Of a stretch of DNA of 54,020 bases, positions 15,574-23,765 are shown piece by piece (position 1 is the first letter of the stretch; every line of letters begins with the position of its first letter). Both the position numbers and the translations under genes were made by a program. The DNA is from Nonomuraea antri (lineage in GTDB: Bacteria; Actinomycetota; Actinomycetes; Streptosporangiales; Streptosporangiaceae). Under the pieces are notes generated by a model. It worked only from the letters and a program-made list of their open reading frames with translations, ran no database searches and was not told where the DNA came from. The stretch covers positions 1 through 54,020 of the forward strand of contig NZ_JABCPZ010000050.1 of the NCBI RefSeq assembly GCF_013283785.1. The letters run 5' to 3'.

Positions 15574-15984
15574 TCACGGCGCGACCGCGGCCACCGCCTC
15601 GACCTCGATCAGGACGTCCGGCCGGAACAGCCCGGCCACCTGGACCAGCGAGCTCGTCGGCGGCCTGCCGACATCGACGAACTCGTCGCGCACCCGCCTG
15701 ACCGTGGCCAGCTCGGCGGTGTCGGTGACGTAGAACGTCAGCTTGAACACGTCGGCCCAGCCCGCGCCCGCCGCCTTCAGCGCCTGCTCCAGGTTGCGGA
15801 AGACGAGCCTGGTCTGCGCCTCCCAGTCGCCGGCGGGCGCGAGGGCGCCGTCCGCCTCGACGGGGACCTGGCTGGAGGTCCAGACCAGCCGGTGGCCGGG
15901 CGGGACGCTCGCGACGTGGCTGTAGCCGTTGGCCGGCGGCAGCGTGTCCGGCGTGGAGAGTTCGAATCTGGTCATGGCCGACAT
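15574..15984 (-). CDS. Rid-family protein lacking the RidA arginine
   Basis: A 136-residue Rid (YjgF/YER057c) protein: SHVASVPPGHRLVWTSSQVPVEADG, TRLVFRNLEQALKAAGAGWADVFKLTFYVTD and the C-terminal IEVEAVAAV. In RidA the substrate-carboxylate Arg is in PARSCVEVARL; here the segment reads PPTSSLVQVAGL, without Arg. It therefore resembles the Rid subfamilies not expected to deaminate amino-acid-derived enamines, and its role is uncertain. It is in an operon with TetR (gap 9 nt) and the FucA-like aldolase. Confidence 0.85.
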   Translation of the reverse strand: MSAMTRFELSTPDTLPPANGYSHVASVPPGHRLVWTSSQVPVEADGALAPAGDWEAQTRLVFRNLEQALKAAGAGWADVFKLTFYVTDTAELATVRRVRDEFVDVGRPPTSSLVQVAGLFRPDVLIEVEAVAAVAP

Positions 15985-15993
15985 TGTGCCCGG

Positions 15994-16587
15994 CTAGGGC
16001 GCGCGGAGCCGATCGAGGGTCTGCAGCATCAGGCGTTCGAGGTCGGCCCTGGTCAGCCGGTCGGGGTAGAGCAGCAGGTGCAGGCTGAGGCCGTCCATCA
16101 TGGCCAGCAGGTGCTCGGCCACGTCGTCGAGGTTCTCCTCGGCGTTCAGCTCGCCGGCCGCGCGGGCCTCGGCCAGCAGGTCGCGTACGGCCGAGCGCAG
16201 TTCCGCGGCCTCGGCGCGCTGGATCTCGGCCAGGTGCTCGGCGGCCAGGCTGCGGCTCCAGAAGCTGACCTCCAGCCGCGTCTCCTGGGTGCGCTCGGCG
16301 TCCAGCGGGAGGTTGTCGAGCAGCAGCTCGCGCAGCGCGGCCAGGCCGCCGACCCCCCGCACCTTGCGGGTGAGCCGTTCGCGGATGCGCTGGTGCGACT
16401 GGCGCAGCGCGGAGAGCAGGATCTCGTCCTTGTCGGCGAAGTAGTGCGCGAGCACGCCGTTGGAGTAGCCGGCCTCCTTGGCGATGGCGCGGGTGGTCGC
16501 GGCGTCGATGCCGTCTCTGACGATCACCCGGCGGGCGGCCGACAGCACCTCGCGCCTGCGCTCGTCGTGGTCGACGATCTTCGGCAT
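15994..16587 (-). CDS. TetR-family regulator (BetI-like)
   Basis: A 197-residue regulator. The N-terminal HTH reads RRREVLSAARRVIVRDGIDAATTRAIAKEAGYSNGVLAHYFADKDEILL. The C-terminal ligand domain resembles BetI types (RLEVSFWSRSLAAEHLAEIQRAEAAELR, MMDGLSLHLLLYPDRL). ATG 16587 follows AAGGGGG and is better than an in-frame start at 16620. It is first in an operon with Rid and aldolase genes and divergent from PfkB/aminotransferase, so it probably controls both directions in response to a pathway metabolite. Confidence 0.9.
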   Translation of the reverse strand: MPKIVDHDERRREVLSAARRVIVRDGIDAATTRAIAKEAGYSNGVLAHYFADKDEILLSALRQSHQRIRERLTRKVRGVGGLAALRELLLDNLPLDAERTQETRLEVSFWSRSLAAEHLAEIQRAEAAELRSAVRDLLAEARAAGELNAEENLDDVAEHLLAMMDGLSLHLLLYPDRLTRADLERLMLQTLDRLRAP

Positions 16588-16621
16588 CCTGTTACCCCCT
16601 TCTCGTGCTGCTCCCAGCATA

Positions 16622-16656
16622 TTGACTTTTTATTCGGACGTCTGTCTATTTAGACC
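16622..16656 (+). promoter_or_regulatory. Promoter and operator of the PfkB-aminotransferase operon
   Basis: TTGACT (16622-16627), 17 bp, then TCTATT (16645-16650) forms a sigma70-like promoter whose start point would fall at or next to the ATG at 16657, implying a leaderless mRNA. The dyad GTCTA-TT-TAGAC (16644-16655) overlaps the -10 and is a good place for the neighbouring TetR protein to bind. Confidence 0.55.
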
Positions 16657-17571
16657 ATGACCGTCGCCACCGTCGGCGTGCACATCGTCGACATCCTCGC
16701 CAGGCCCGTCGAGCACATCCCCGAGGGCCAGGACACCGTACTGGTCGACCAGATCCGGCTGACCGCCGCCGGGGCCGCCGCGGGCACCGCGGTGGACCTG
16801 GTCAAGCTGGGCAACGACGTCGTCACCATGGGCGCAGTCGGTGACGACGAGCTGGGCGACTTCCTGCTGGCCGTGCTGGCCAAGCGCGGCGTGGACGTCT
16901 CGCGCCTGGCCCGCAGGACCGGCGAGCAGACCGCCGCGTCCATCCTGCCGATCCGCCCCGACGGCGGGCGGCCCAGCTTCCACGTGCCGGGCGCGAACCT
17001 CGGCGTCACGCTCGCCGACCTGGACGCCGAGACCCTGCGCGGCGCGCGGGCGGTGCACCTGGGCGGCATGGACGTGACCTTCGGCCTGGGCGACCCGGCC
17101 TTCTTCGGCCTGCTCGACGAGCTCAGGGCCGGGGGCGCCCTCGTCACCCTGGACCTGCTGTCCGAGCTGCCGGATCTGCTCGGCATGGCCCGCGCGTTCC
17201 TGCCGCACGTCGACTACGTGCTGCCCAACGAGTCGCAGGCTCTGCTCATGACCGGCGCGGCCGACGTGCCCGCCGCCGCGCGGGCGCTGCTGGCCGAGGG
17301 GCCGCGCGGCGTGCTGGTCACGCTGGGCGCCGAAGGCAGCCTGGTGGTGACGAGCGCGGGCGAGACGCACGTCCCCGCGCTCAAGACGGACGTAGCCGAC
17401 ACCACGGGCTGCGGCGACGCGTACTGCGCCGGGTTCATCACCGGGCTCCTGCACGGCCAGGACGTGATCACGGCCGCCCGCTGGGGCACCGCCGCGGCCG
17501 CCCGCGTGGCGAGCGGGCTCGGCTCGGACGCCGGTCTCACCGACCTGCCGGCCACGCTCGCACTTCTCTGA
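16657..17571 (+). CDS. PfkB-family sugar kinase
   Basis: A 304-residue ribokinase-fold enzyme. The substrate-site glycine region is AAGAAAGTAVDLVKLG with GAVGDDELGDFLL following. The C-terminal catalytic motif is DTTGCGDAYCAGF with Asp as base; Cys replaces the Ala of DTTGAGD. It phosphorylates a sugar, a nucleoside or a sugar acid. The aminotransferase gene starts 17 bp downstream on the same transcript, with the aldolase divergent. It may phosphorylate the deaminated sugar that the aldolase then splits; the order of steps is inferred. Confidence 0.88.
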   Translation: MTVATVGVHIVDILARPVEHIPEGQDTVLVDQIRLTAAGAAAGTAVDLVKLGNDVVTMGAVGDDELGDFLLAVLAKRGVDVSRLARRTGEQTAASILPIRPDGGRPSFHVPGANLGVTLADLDAETLRGARAVHLGGMDVTFGLGDPAFFGLLDELRAGGALVTLDLLSELPDLLGMARAFLPHVDYVLPNESQALLMTGAADVPAAARALLAEGPRGVLVTLGAEGSLVVTSAGETHVPALKTDVADTTGCGDAYCAGFITGLLHGQDVITAARWGTAAAARVASGLGSDAGLTDLPATLALL

Positions 17572-17588
17572 GAAAGGGCTGTACCCGT

Positions 17589-18821
17589 ATGACCCCCACG
17601 ACCCCCACGACCGACGCCGAACTCAGGAAGCGGGCCCTGCAAGTGGTGCCCGGCGGCATGTACGGGCACCTCAACGCGGCCATCTTCGCCCCCGGCTACC
17701 CGCAGTTCTTCGACCGCGGCGAGGGCTGCCGCCAATGGGACGTCGACGGCCGCGAGTACATCGACTTCATGTGCAGCTGGGGCCCGGTCGTGCTCGGGCA
17801 CCGGCACCCGCGCGTGGAGGAGGCCGCCGCCGGGCAGCTCGCCCGCGGCGACTGTCTCAACGGCCCCGGCCCCGTCATGGTGGAGCTGGCCGAGCTGCTG
17901 GTCGACACCGTGCCCAGCGCCGACTGGGCGATGTTCTCCAAGAACGGCACCGACGCCACCACGCAGGCGCTCATGGTCGCCAGGGCCGCGACCGGCCGCA
18001 CGAAGGTGCTCATGGCGCACGGCGCCTACCACGGCGCCGACCCGTGGTGCACGCCCTCGCTCGCCGGCACCACCCCGAACGAGCGCGCCGACCTGGTCGA
18101 GTTCACCTACAACTCGCTCGAATCCCTGGAGGCCGCGGCGGCCACCGTGGACGGCGACGTGGCGGCCGTCATCGTCACGCCGTTCAAGCACGACTCGTTC
18201 GAGGACCAGGAGCTCGTGGAGCCCGCCTTCGCCCGCGGCGCCCGCGCGCTGGCCGACCGGCTGGGCGCGGCGCTGGTCATCGACGACGTCCGGGCCGGGT
18301 TCAGGATCGACCTGCGCGGGTCGTGGGAGCCGTACGGCGTGCGTCCCGACCTGACCGCCTGGTCCAAGGCGATGGCGAACGGCTACCCGATCGCGGCCGT
18401 CACGGGCACCGACGCGCTGCGCACCGCGGCGCAGTCGCTGTACTCGACCGGGTCGTTCTGGTTCTCCGCGGTCGCGATGGCCGCGGCCAAGGCGACCATC
18501 GAGACCCTGCGCGACACCGACGGCATCGCGGCCATGGAACGGGCCGGCACCCAGTTGCGCGAGGGGCTGCGGGCCCAGGCGAAGGCGCACGGGTTCACCG
18601 TGAACCAGACCGGGCCCGTCACGATCCCGTGGCTCAGCTTCGACGGCGACGCCGACCTGTCCGTCGCGCTGCACTGGAGCGACGCGTGCCTGCGGCACGG
18701 GGTGTACCTGCACCCGTGGCACAACTGGTTCATGTCGGCGGCGCACACCGAGGAGGACGTGGCGCGGGCGCTGGAGGGCACCGACCAGGCCTTCGCCGAG
18801 ACCCGCGCGCACTTCGGCTGA
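17589..18821 (+). CDS. Class III aminotransferase (glutamate-1-semialdehyde mutase-like)
   Basis: A 410-residue fold-type I PLP enzyme. The opening VVPGGMYGHLNAAIFAPGYPQFF and the phosphate-binding NGTDATTQALMVARAATGR resemble HemL-like proteins. The PLP-binding Asp lies in VIDDVRAGFR and the Schiff-base Lys in TAWSKAMANG (near residue 260). Housekeeping hemL is unlikely here given the kinase/aldolase neighbours; it more likely transfers the amino group of an amino sugar or amino polyol. AAAGGG precedes the ATG. It ends convergent with the MBL gene, 18 bp away, without a clear terminator. Confidence 0.85.
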   Translation: MTPTTPTTDAELRKRALQVVPGGMYGHLNAAIFAPGYPQFFDRGEGCRQWDVDGREYIDFMCSWGPVVLGHRHPRVEEAAAGQLARGDCLNGPGPVMVELAELLVDTVPSADWAMFSKNGTDATTQALMVARAATGRTKVLMAHGAYHGADPWCTPSLAGTTPNERADLVEFTYNSLESLEAAAATVDGDVAAVIVTPFKHDSFEDQELVEPAFARGARALADRLGAALVIDDVRAGFRIDLRGSWEPYGVRPDLTAWSKAMANGYPIAAVTGTDALRTAAQSLYSTGSFWFSAVAMAAAKATIETLRDTDGIAAMERAGTQLREGLRAQAKAHGFTVNQTGPVTIPWLSFDGDADLSVALHWSDACLRHGVYLHPWHNWFMSAAHTEEDVARALEGTDQAFAETRAHFG

Positions 18822-18839
18822 TCGCCGGTCCTGCCGCGG

Positions 18840-20078
18840 TCAGGCGCGCTTCGCCGATTCCGCCGCGGCCCAGGTGAAGATGCCCTTGGCCATCAACGAT
18901 TGTTCGGCGGCGGCCCGGGCGGCGAAAACCTCGGCCCTGACCCGGTGTACTCCGGCGTCGTCAGGAGCGGCCAGCGCGGCCATTTCCGCGAGATGTCCGG
19001 CCAGCCGTTCGTCGCCGTCGGAAAGGGCCTTCAGCGCGGCGTCGGCGAGCGCGCCGGCGCCGCCCGCGAGTTCCGCGACCGACGCCGCCAATACGGCGTC
19101 CGGGGCCGGCTTCAGATGCGCCGGATTTCCGTCGTACCAGCCGCCGTACAACCGCCAGAGATTACGCACGACGAATTCCGGCTCGTCGTATCGCGCCCGC
19201 AAATAGGGCCGGTCGGCGAGCCGGGAAAGCGGCTTTACCGAGTGCACGATCTCGTCGAGCCTGGCGCCCGCGTTGAGCATCTCCAGGGTCTGGGTGATGA
19301 GCGATTCCAGCCATTCCGCCGTCTCCAGCAGCGCCTGCCTGATGCGGTCGCGGCCGAAGATCGGCGCGCCGTGGCTGGGCAGCATGATCTCGGCGTCCAG
19401 GCCGGCCATCCGGCGCAGCGCGTGCACCCATTCGCGCGGGTAACGCTGCACCTTCTGCGGGTTGCCGCAGTTGGGGGTGACCCAGATGAACAGGTCGCCG
19501 GGCAGCAGCAGCCGGTGCTCGGGGACGTAGGCCACGGTGGCGTCGTCCGTCTCGCCCTTGGCGTGGAACAGGTCGAAGGTGAGCTCCCCGCGCCGGACGG
19601 TGAGCGCGTCGGAGTAGGTGACGTCCGGATAACGGTAGTCGGTGGGCCAGCGCAGCTTGGAACTCTGGAACTGGCGCTGGTTGATCACCTCGTTGTAACC
19701 GTTGGTCAGCAGGTAACGCTCGAAACGGTCGGCCACCGCGCGATGGGCGTAGACGGTGGCGCGGCGCGCGCCGTCCTCGGCCTCGAACGGCCCGGTGCCG
19801 TGCACGTGGTCGATGTGCCCGTGCGAGTAGAAGGCGGTGGTCATCGGGGCCCGTGACCAGGCACGAACGTCCTGGTGCAGCTTCCCGGCGGAGAACGGGC
19901 TGCTGGTGTCGAACAGCAGCAGTTCGCCCTCCGTCTCGAAGACGATCACGTTACCGAACCCCGACCACCACCCGAGGCCATCGGCTATGGTTTGGACACC
20001 CTTGTCCTCCATGCCCCTGTCAACGATGCTGTCGTCAGACTCTCCGCGCCACACGCGGTCCGCGTACTCGACAATCAT
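18840..20078 (-). CDS. MBL-fold hydrolase (alkyl-sulfatase-like)
   Basis: A 412-residue metallo-beta-lactamase-fold protein. The metal motif YSHGHIDHVHG (HxHxDH) lies near residue 84, with further ligands in LLLPGDLFIW and MLPSHGAPIFG. The second half (RDRIRQALLETAEWLESLITQTLEMLNAGARLDEIV... RNLWRLYGGWYDGNPAHLKP) is the alkyl-sulfatase dimerisation domain. Such enzymes hydrolyse alkyl sulfates or related esters. ATG 20078 follows GGAAGG. No signal peptide is visible. A palindrome sits 17 bp upstream. It is divergent from the sugar ABC importer. Confidence 0.87.
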   Translation of the reverse strand: MIVEYADRVWRGESDDSIVDRGMEDKGVQTIADGLGWWSGFGNVIVFETEGELLLFDTSSPFSAGKLHQDVRAWSRAPMTTAFYSHGHIDHVHGTGPFEAEDGARRATVYAHRAVADRFERYLLTNGYNEVINQRQFQSSKLRWPTDYRYPDVTYSDALTVRRGELTFDLFHAKGETDDATVAYVPEHRLLLPGDLFIWVTPNCGNPQKVQRYPREWVHALRRMAGLDAEIMLPSHGAPIFGRDRIRQALLETAEWLESLITQTLEMLNAGARLDEIVHSVKPLSRLADRPYLRARYDEPEFVVRNLWRLYGGWYDGNPAHLKPAPDAVLAASVAELAGGAGALADAALKALSDGDERLAGHLAEMAALAAPDDAGVHRVRAEVFAARAAAEQSLMAKGIFTWAAAESAKRA

Positions 20079-20094
20079 GTGACCCACCTTCCTT

Positions 20095-20111
20095 CTAGAA
20101 CGTCGTTCTAG
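20095..20111. promoter_or_regulatory. TetR-type palindrome upstream of the MBL hydrolase
   Basis: CTAGAACGTCGTTCTAG is a perfect 7-3-7 dyad. It differs from the core at 8267-8283 only by a compensated C/G versus T/A pair. On the minus strand it overlaps a possible -10 (TAGAAC) with GTGACC 18 bp upstream. The shared motif suggests one regulator for the alpha/beta hydrolase and this gene. Confidence 0.65.
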
Positions 20112-20192
20112 GCAAGGGATCACGGCAAGGTCACGTCTCGATTGCGCCCCCTTGACGCGTGTTGCCAGGCGTTCGTACGTTCGGGCAAACGT

Positions 20193-20209
20193 TTAGGAAA
20201 CTTTCCTAA
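20193..20209 (+). promoter_or_regulatory. 17-bp palindrome upstream of the ngcE-like gene
   Basis: TTAGGAAACTTTCCTAA is a perfect palindrome with a single central base, 22 bp before the ATG at 20232. Sequences of this form (GGAAA/TTTCC) are typical of ROK-family sugar regulators in actinobacteria. No ROK gene lies in the window, so the binder would be encoded elsewhere. Confidence 0.6.
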
Positions 20210-20231
20210 TTGATCCTCTCCAGGAGCCCAC

Positions 20232-21680
20232 ATGACCCACCCGGGCGAGATAACCCGGCGCCAGTTGCTGCGCCGTATCGGCATGACCGCGCTCGTCGCC
20301 GGCCCCGGCGCGGGCCTGCTGAGCGCCTGTGCGACGGGCGGCGCGGGCAGCGGCGACCAGCCGTCTGCCGCGCCCACCTCGGCGGCGGCCACCACCGACC
20401 CCAAGAACCCCTTCGGCGTCGACCCCAAGAAGCCGCTCGAAGTCGTCATCTTCAGCGGCGGCTACGGCGACTCCTACGCCAAGGACCTGCACGAGGAGCT
20501 CTACAAGAAGGCGTACGCGGGCGTCTCGATCAAGCACACCGGCACCCAGGGCATCGGCACCCAGCTCCGCCCGCGCTTCCAGGGCGGCGACGTCCCCGAC
20601 GTGCTCAACAACTCCGGCCCCGAGGCGCTCGACCTGGCCGCCCTGGCCGCCGAGGGCCAGCTCGCCGAGCTGACCGCGCTGTTCGACGCGCCGTCCATCG
20701 ACGACCCGAGCAAGAAGGTCCGTGACACGATCACGCCGGCCGTGCTGGACAACGCCAAGATCAGCGGCAAGGACGTGGTGCTCAACTACACCGTGTCCCA
20801 CCGCGCGCTCTGGTACAACGCCAAGCTGTTCGCGTCGAAGGGCTGGACCCTGCCCAAGACCTGGGCCGAGTTCACCGCGCTCGGCGACACGGCGAAGAAG
20901 GAGGGCATCCACCTCTTCGCCTACCCGGGTCTGAAGGGCCCGTACTACCAGCTCTGGAACGTGCTCTACACGGCCGCCAAGATCGGCGGCAACCAGGTCA
21001 TCATCGACATCGACAACCTGGTCGACAACGCCTGGCTGGCGGAGCCGGTCAAGCAGGCGGTGACCGCCTGGACCGACATCATGCTGAAGTACAGCGACAA
21101 GTCCTACCTCGGTCTCGACCACACCCAGGTCCAGGTCAAGCACCTGCAGAACAAGCTGCTGTTCTACCCCGTCGGGTCCTGGATCGAGAACGAGATGGCC
21201 AAGGACAAGCCGATGGACTTCGAGTACGCCATCGCGCCCATCCCCGACGTCACCGCGGCCGACAAGATGCCCTACGGCGCCATCCAGGTCGGCGTGGGCG
21301 AGAACTTCGCGGTGCCGGCCAAGGGCAAGAACGTTCCCGGCGGCCTCGAGTACCTGCGCATCATGCTGTCGAAGGAAGGCGCGAAGGGCTTCACCGAGAA
21401 GACCAAGAGCGTCACCGTGGTGAACGGCGCCGCCGAGGGCGTGGACCTGCCCCCGGGCCTGATGAGCGCGGCCAAGGCCGGAGACGCGGCCGGCCAGAAC
21501 ATCATCACCGAGGCGCGCTTCGAGGGCTGGTACAAGGAGCTCTTCGACTTCGGCCACGCCGAGATGATCAACCTCATGGCCGGCCGGATGACCCCCGACG
21601 AGTACCTCACCAAGATGCAGAAGAAGGCCGACGACATCAAGAAGGACGACTCGGTCGCCAAGCAGACGCGGAGCCAGTAA
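20232..21680 (+). CDS. ngcE: NgcE-like sugar-binding lipoprotein of a CUT1 ABC importer
   Basis: A 482-residue solute-binding lipoprotein. It has a Tat motif TRRQLLRR (R9-R10), a short hydrophobic core and a lipobox ending at Cys33 (GLLSAC). Family-1 SBP features closely follow Streptomyces NgcE: LEVVIFSGGYGDSYAKDL, RPRFQGGDVPDVLNNSG, FYPVGSWIENEM and KMPYGAIQVGVGE. NgcE binds N-acetylglucosamine and diacetylchitobiose; this divergent member may take a related amino sugar. Two permease genes follow directly, without an ATPase, as in MsiK-dependent systems. The SD is AGGAG. Confidence 0.85.
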   Translation: MTHPGEITRRQLLRRIGMTALVAGPGAGLLSACATGGAGSGDQPSAAPTSAAATTDPKNPFGVDPKKPLEVVIFSGGYGDSYAKDLHEELYKKAYAGVSIKHTGTQGIGTQLRPRFQGGDVPDVLNNSGPEALDLAALAAEGQLAELTALFDAPSIDDPSKKVRDTITPAVLDNAKISGKDVVLNYTVSHRALWYNAKLFASKGWTLPKTWAEFTALGDTAKKEGIHLFAYPGLKGPYYQLWNVLYTAAKIGGNQVIIDIDNLVDNAWLAEPVKQAVTAWTDIMLKYSDKSYLGLDHTQVQVKHLQNKLLFYPVGSWIENEMAKDKPMDFEYAIAPIPDVTAADKMPYGAIQVGVGENFAVPAKGKNVPGGLEYLRIMLSKEGAKGFTEKTKSVTVVNGAAEGVDLPPGLMSAAKAGDAAGQNIITEARFEGWYKELFDFGHAEMINLMAGRMTPDEYLTKMQKKADDIKKDDSVAKQTRSQ

Positions 21681-21684
21681 CACC

Positions 21685-22599
21685 ATGGAGCGGTTGCGCA
21701 AGTACGGGTTCGTCATCGGATTCCTCATCGTCCCGGTGGCCTTGTATTCGGTCTTCGTGATCAGCCCGTACATCCAGGCTTTTCAGCTTTCGCTGACGAG
21801 CTGGAACGGCTACACCTCGGTAGTGAATTACGTCGGGCTGGACAACTTCGGCAAGTTGTTCGCTGATGAGGTCTTCTGGCAGGCCCTGCGAAATCACGGC
21901 ATTTTGCTGCTTGTGCTGCCGCTCACGACGATCGCCATCGCGTTGTTCCTGGCCTTCCTGCTGAATCTGGGCGGGGGCTCGCGTGGCGCGGGCATGAAAG
22001 GGGTCTGGGGGTCGAAGTTCTACCGCGTGGTGTTCTTCTTCCCCCAGGTCCTCGCCGTGGCCGTGGTCGCCGTGCTGTTCCAGGCCATTTACCGGCCCGA
22101 CAAGAACGGCGTCATCAACGGCGCGCTGGACAGGCTCGGCATCGAGCCCGTCGGCTGGCTGATCGAGCCCAGCCTGGCGCTCTGGGCGGTCATCGCGGTG
22201 ATGGTCTGGCAGGCCGTCGGGTTCTACGTGGTGTTGTTCTCGGCGGGCATGGCCGCCATTCCGAAGGACTACTTCGAGGCCGCCATGCTCGACGGCGCCG
22301 GCCGCATGAGGTTGTTCTTCTCGATCACGCTGCCGTTGCTGCGCGACACCGTCCAGGTGGGCTGGATCTACCTGGGCATCGCCGCGTTCGACGGGTTCGC
22401 GCTGATCCAGGTGCTGGTCGGCGACAAGGGTCAGCCCGACGGGGCGACGACCATTCTGCCGATCACCATCTACAAGACGGCTTTCGACTACAACAGGGTC
22501 GGCTACGCGTCGGCGATGGGCGTGGCGCTGTTCTTCCTGACCGTGACGTTCGCCGTGCTGACACTGCGTACGACCAGGCGTGAGAGGGTTGAGCTCTGA
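21685..22599 (+). CDS. Sugar ABC permease (NgcF-like)
   Basis: A 304-residue inner-membrane permease with six predicted helices (first at about residues 9-30). The EAA loop contacts the ATPase: YFEAAMLDGAGRMRLFFSITLPLLRD. The N-terminal FVISPYIQAFQLSLTSWNGY is typical of MalF-type CUT1 permeases. Its stop overlaps the next permease start (ATGA), so the two are co-translated. It carries the sugar delivered by the adjacent NgcE-like protein. Confidence 0.9.
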   Translation: MERLRKYGFVIGFLIVPVALYSVFVISPYIQAFQLSLTSWNGYTSVVNYVGLDNFGKLFADEVFWQALRNHGILLLVLPLTTIAIALFLAFLLNLGGGSRGAGMKGVWGSKFYRVVFFFPQVLAVAVVAVLFQAIYRPDKNGVINGALDRLGIEPVGWLIEPSLALWAVIAVMVWQAVGFYVVLFSAGMAAIPKDYFEAAMLDGAGRMRLFFSITLPLLRDTVQVGWIYLGIAAFDGFALIQVLVGDKGQPDGATTILPITIYKTAFDYNRVGYASAMGVALFFLTVTFAVLTLRTTRRERVEL

Positions 22600-23450
22600 T
22601 GGCTTCGCGTGGCGCGAGCAGGCCACGGCCCAGCGTGCTCGGCGGGCTTTCCCATGTGGCACTGGCCGTCTGGGCCCTGCTGATCATCCTGCCGTTCCTG
22701 TGGACGTTCCTGGCGTCCTTCAAGAGCAACGCCGAGATCTTCGGCGACCCGCTGCAACTGCCCGGGGCGCTGCGGATCGACTCGTGGGGACGTGCCTGGG
22801 ACAAGGCGCACATCGGCCAGTACATGTTCAACACCGTGATCGTGGTGTTCTTCGGCACGGCGGGCACGATGTTGTTCGGGTCGATGGCGGCCTACGTCCT
22901 GGCACGGTACAAGTTCATCGGCAGCAAGCTGATCTACTACTACTTCGTGGCGGGCCTGGCCTTCCCGGTCTTCCTGGCGCTGAGCCCGCTGTTCTTCGTG
23001 GTCAAGCAGTTCGGGCTGCTGAACACGCACCTCGGGCTGGTCATCGTGTACATCGCGTACTCGCTGCCGTTCACGGTGTTCTTCCTGGCGGCGTTCTTCC
23101 GCACCCTGCCGGAGGCCGTCGCCGAGGCCGCCAAGATCGACGGCGCGTCGCACACCAGGACGTTCTTCCAGGTGATGCTCCCGATGGCCAAGCCCGGCCT
23201 GATCAGCATCACCATCTTCAACGTCCTGGGCCAGTGGAACCAGTATCTCCTGCCGCTGGTGCTCGTCTCCGACGACGACAAGTACATGCTCACCCAGGGC
23301 ATCGCCAGGATCTCCACGCTGGCCGGCTACGAGGCCGACTGGTCGGGGCTCTTCGCCGCCCTGAGCATGACCATCCTGCCGGTGCTGATCGTCTACATCA
23401 TCTTCCAGCGCCAGATCCAGTCCGGGCTGAGCTCGGGGGCGCTGAAGTAA
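22599..23450 (+). CDS. Sugar ABC permease (NgcG-like)
   Basis: A 283-residue MalG-type permease with six helices. The early periplasmic motif is FLWTFLASFKSNAEIFGDPLQLP and the EAA loop is AVAEAAKIDGASHTRTFFQVMLPMAKP. It overlaps the upstream permease by 1 bp and ends 10 bp before the pterin dehydratase gene. With the NgcE- and NgcF-like proteins it forms a complete importer except for the nucleotide-binding subunit. Confidence 0.9.
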   Translation: MASRGASRPRPSVLGGLSHVALAVWALLIILPFLWTFLASFKSNAEIFGDPLQLPGALRIDSWGRAWDKAHIGQYMFNTVIVVFFGTAGTMLFGSMAAYVLARYKFIGSKLIYYYFVAGLAFPVFLALSPLFFVVKQFGLLNTHLGLVIVYIAYSLPFTVFFLAAFFRTLPEAVAEAAKIDGASHTRTFFQVMLPMAKPGLISITIFNVLGQWNQYLLPLVLVSDDDKYMLTQGIARISTLAGYEADWSGLFAALSMTILPVLIVYIIFQRQIQSGLSSGALK

Positions 23451-23459
23451 CGTAGGGCC

Positions 23460-23735
23460 ATGGACGTCGACAGCAAGCTCAAGGACCTGCCGGAATGGCG
23501 GCGTGAAGGCGACGAGATCCGCAGAACGGTCACCGCGCCCGACTTCCCGACCGCCATCCGCATCGTCGACGAGATCGCCGTCAAGGCGGAGGAGCTCAAC
23601 CACCATCCGGACATCGACATCCGCTGGCGAGACCTCCACCTGGCCCTGACCACCCACGATCAGGGCGGCCTGACGGAGCTGGACTTCCGGCTGGCCGCCA
23701 TGATCGACGCCATCGCCACCGAGCACGGCGCCTGA
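23460..23735 (+). CDS. phhB: 4a-hydroxytetrahydrobiopterin dehydratase (PCD/DCoH)
   Basis: A 91-residue protein with the family signature AEELNHHPDIDIRWRDLHLALTTHDQGGLTELD, including the catalytic His pair and the Thr-His-Asp-x-Gly-Gly-Leu-Thr turn. It regenerates dihydropterin after aromatic amino acid hydroxylation; in many bacteria the function is moonlighting or unknown. It lies 10 bp behind the permease gene and ahead of a terminator, so it may be read through from the sugar operon, though it has no obvious role there. Confidence 0.9.
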   Translation: MDVDSKLKDLPEWRREGDEIRRTVTAPDFPTAIRIVDEIAVKAEELNHHPDIDIRWRDLHLALTTHDQGGLTELDFRLAAMIDAIATEHGA

Positions 23736-23765
23736 CCCGGCCGCGGGCTTCTCACCGCGGCCGGG
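23736..23765 (+). terminator. Hairpin terminator of the ngcE-phhB operon
   Basis: CCCGGCCGCGG (23736-23746) pairs perfectly with CCGCGGCCGGG (23755-23765) around an 8-nt loop, immediately after the phhB-like stop codon. Confidence 0.75.

Noticed and set aside
17589..18821. Housekeeping hemL (glutamate-1-semialdehyde mutase)
   Set aside because: There are no other tetrapyrrole genes nearby, and the gene is in an operon with a sugar kinase and opposite an aldolase.
20095..20111. KstR cholesterol-regulon site
   Set aside because: KstR boxes have AAC-N2-GTT spacing; here the centre is three bases, and no sterol genes are near.
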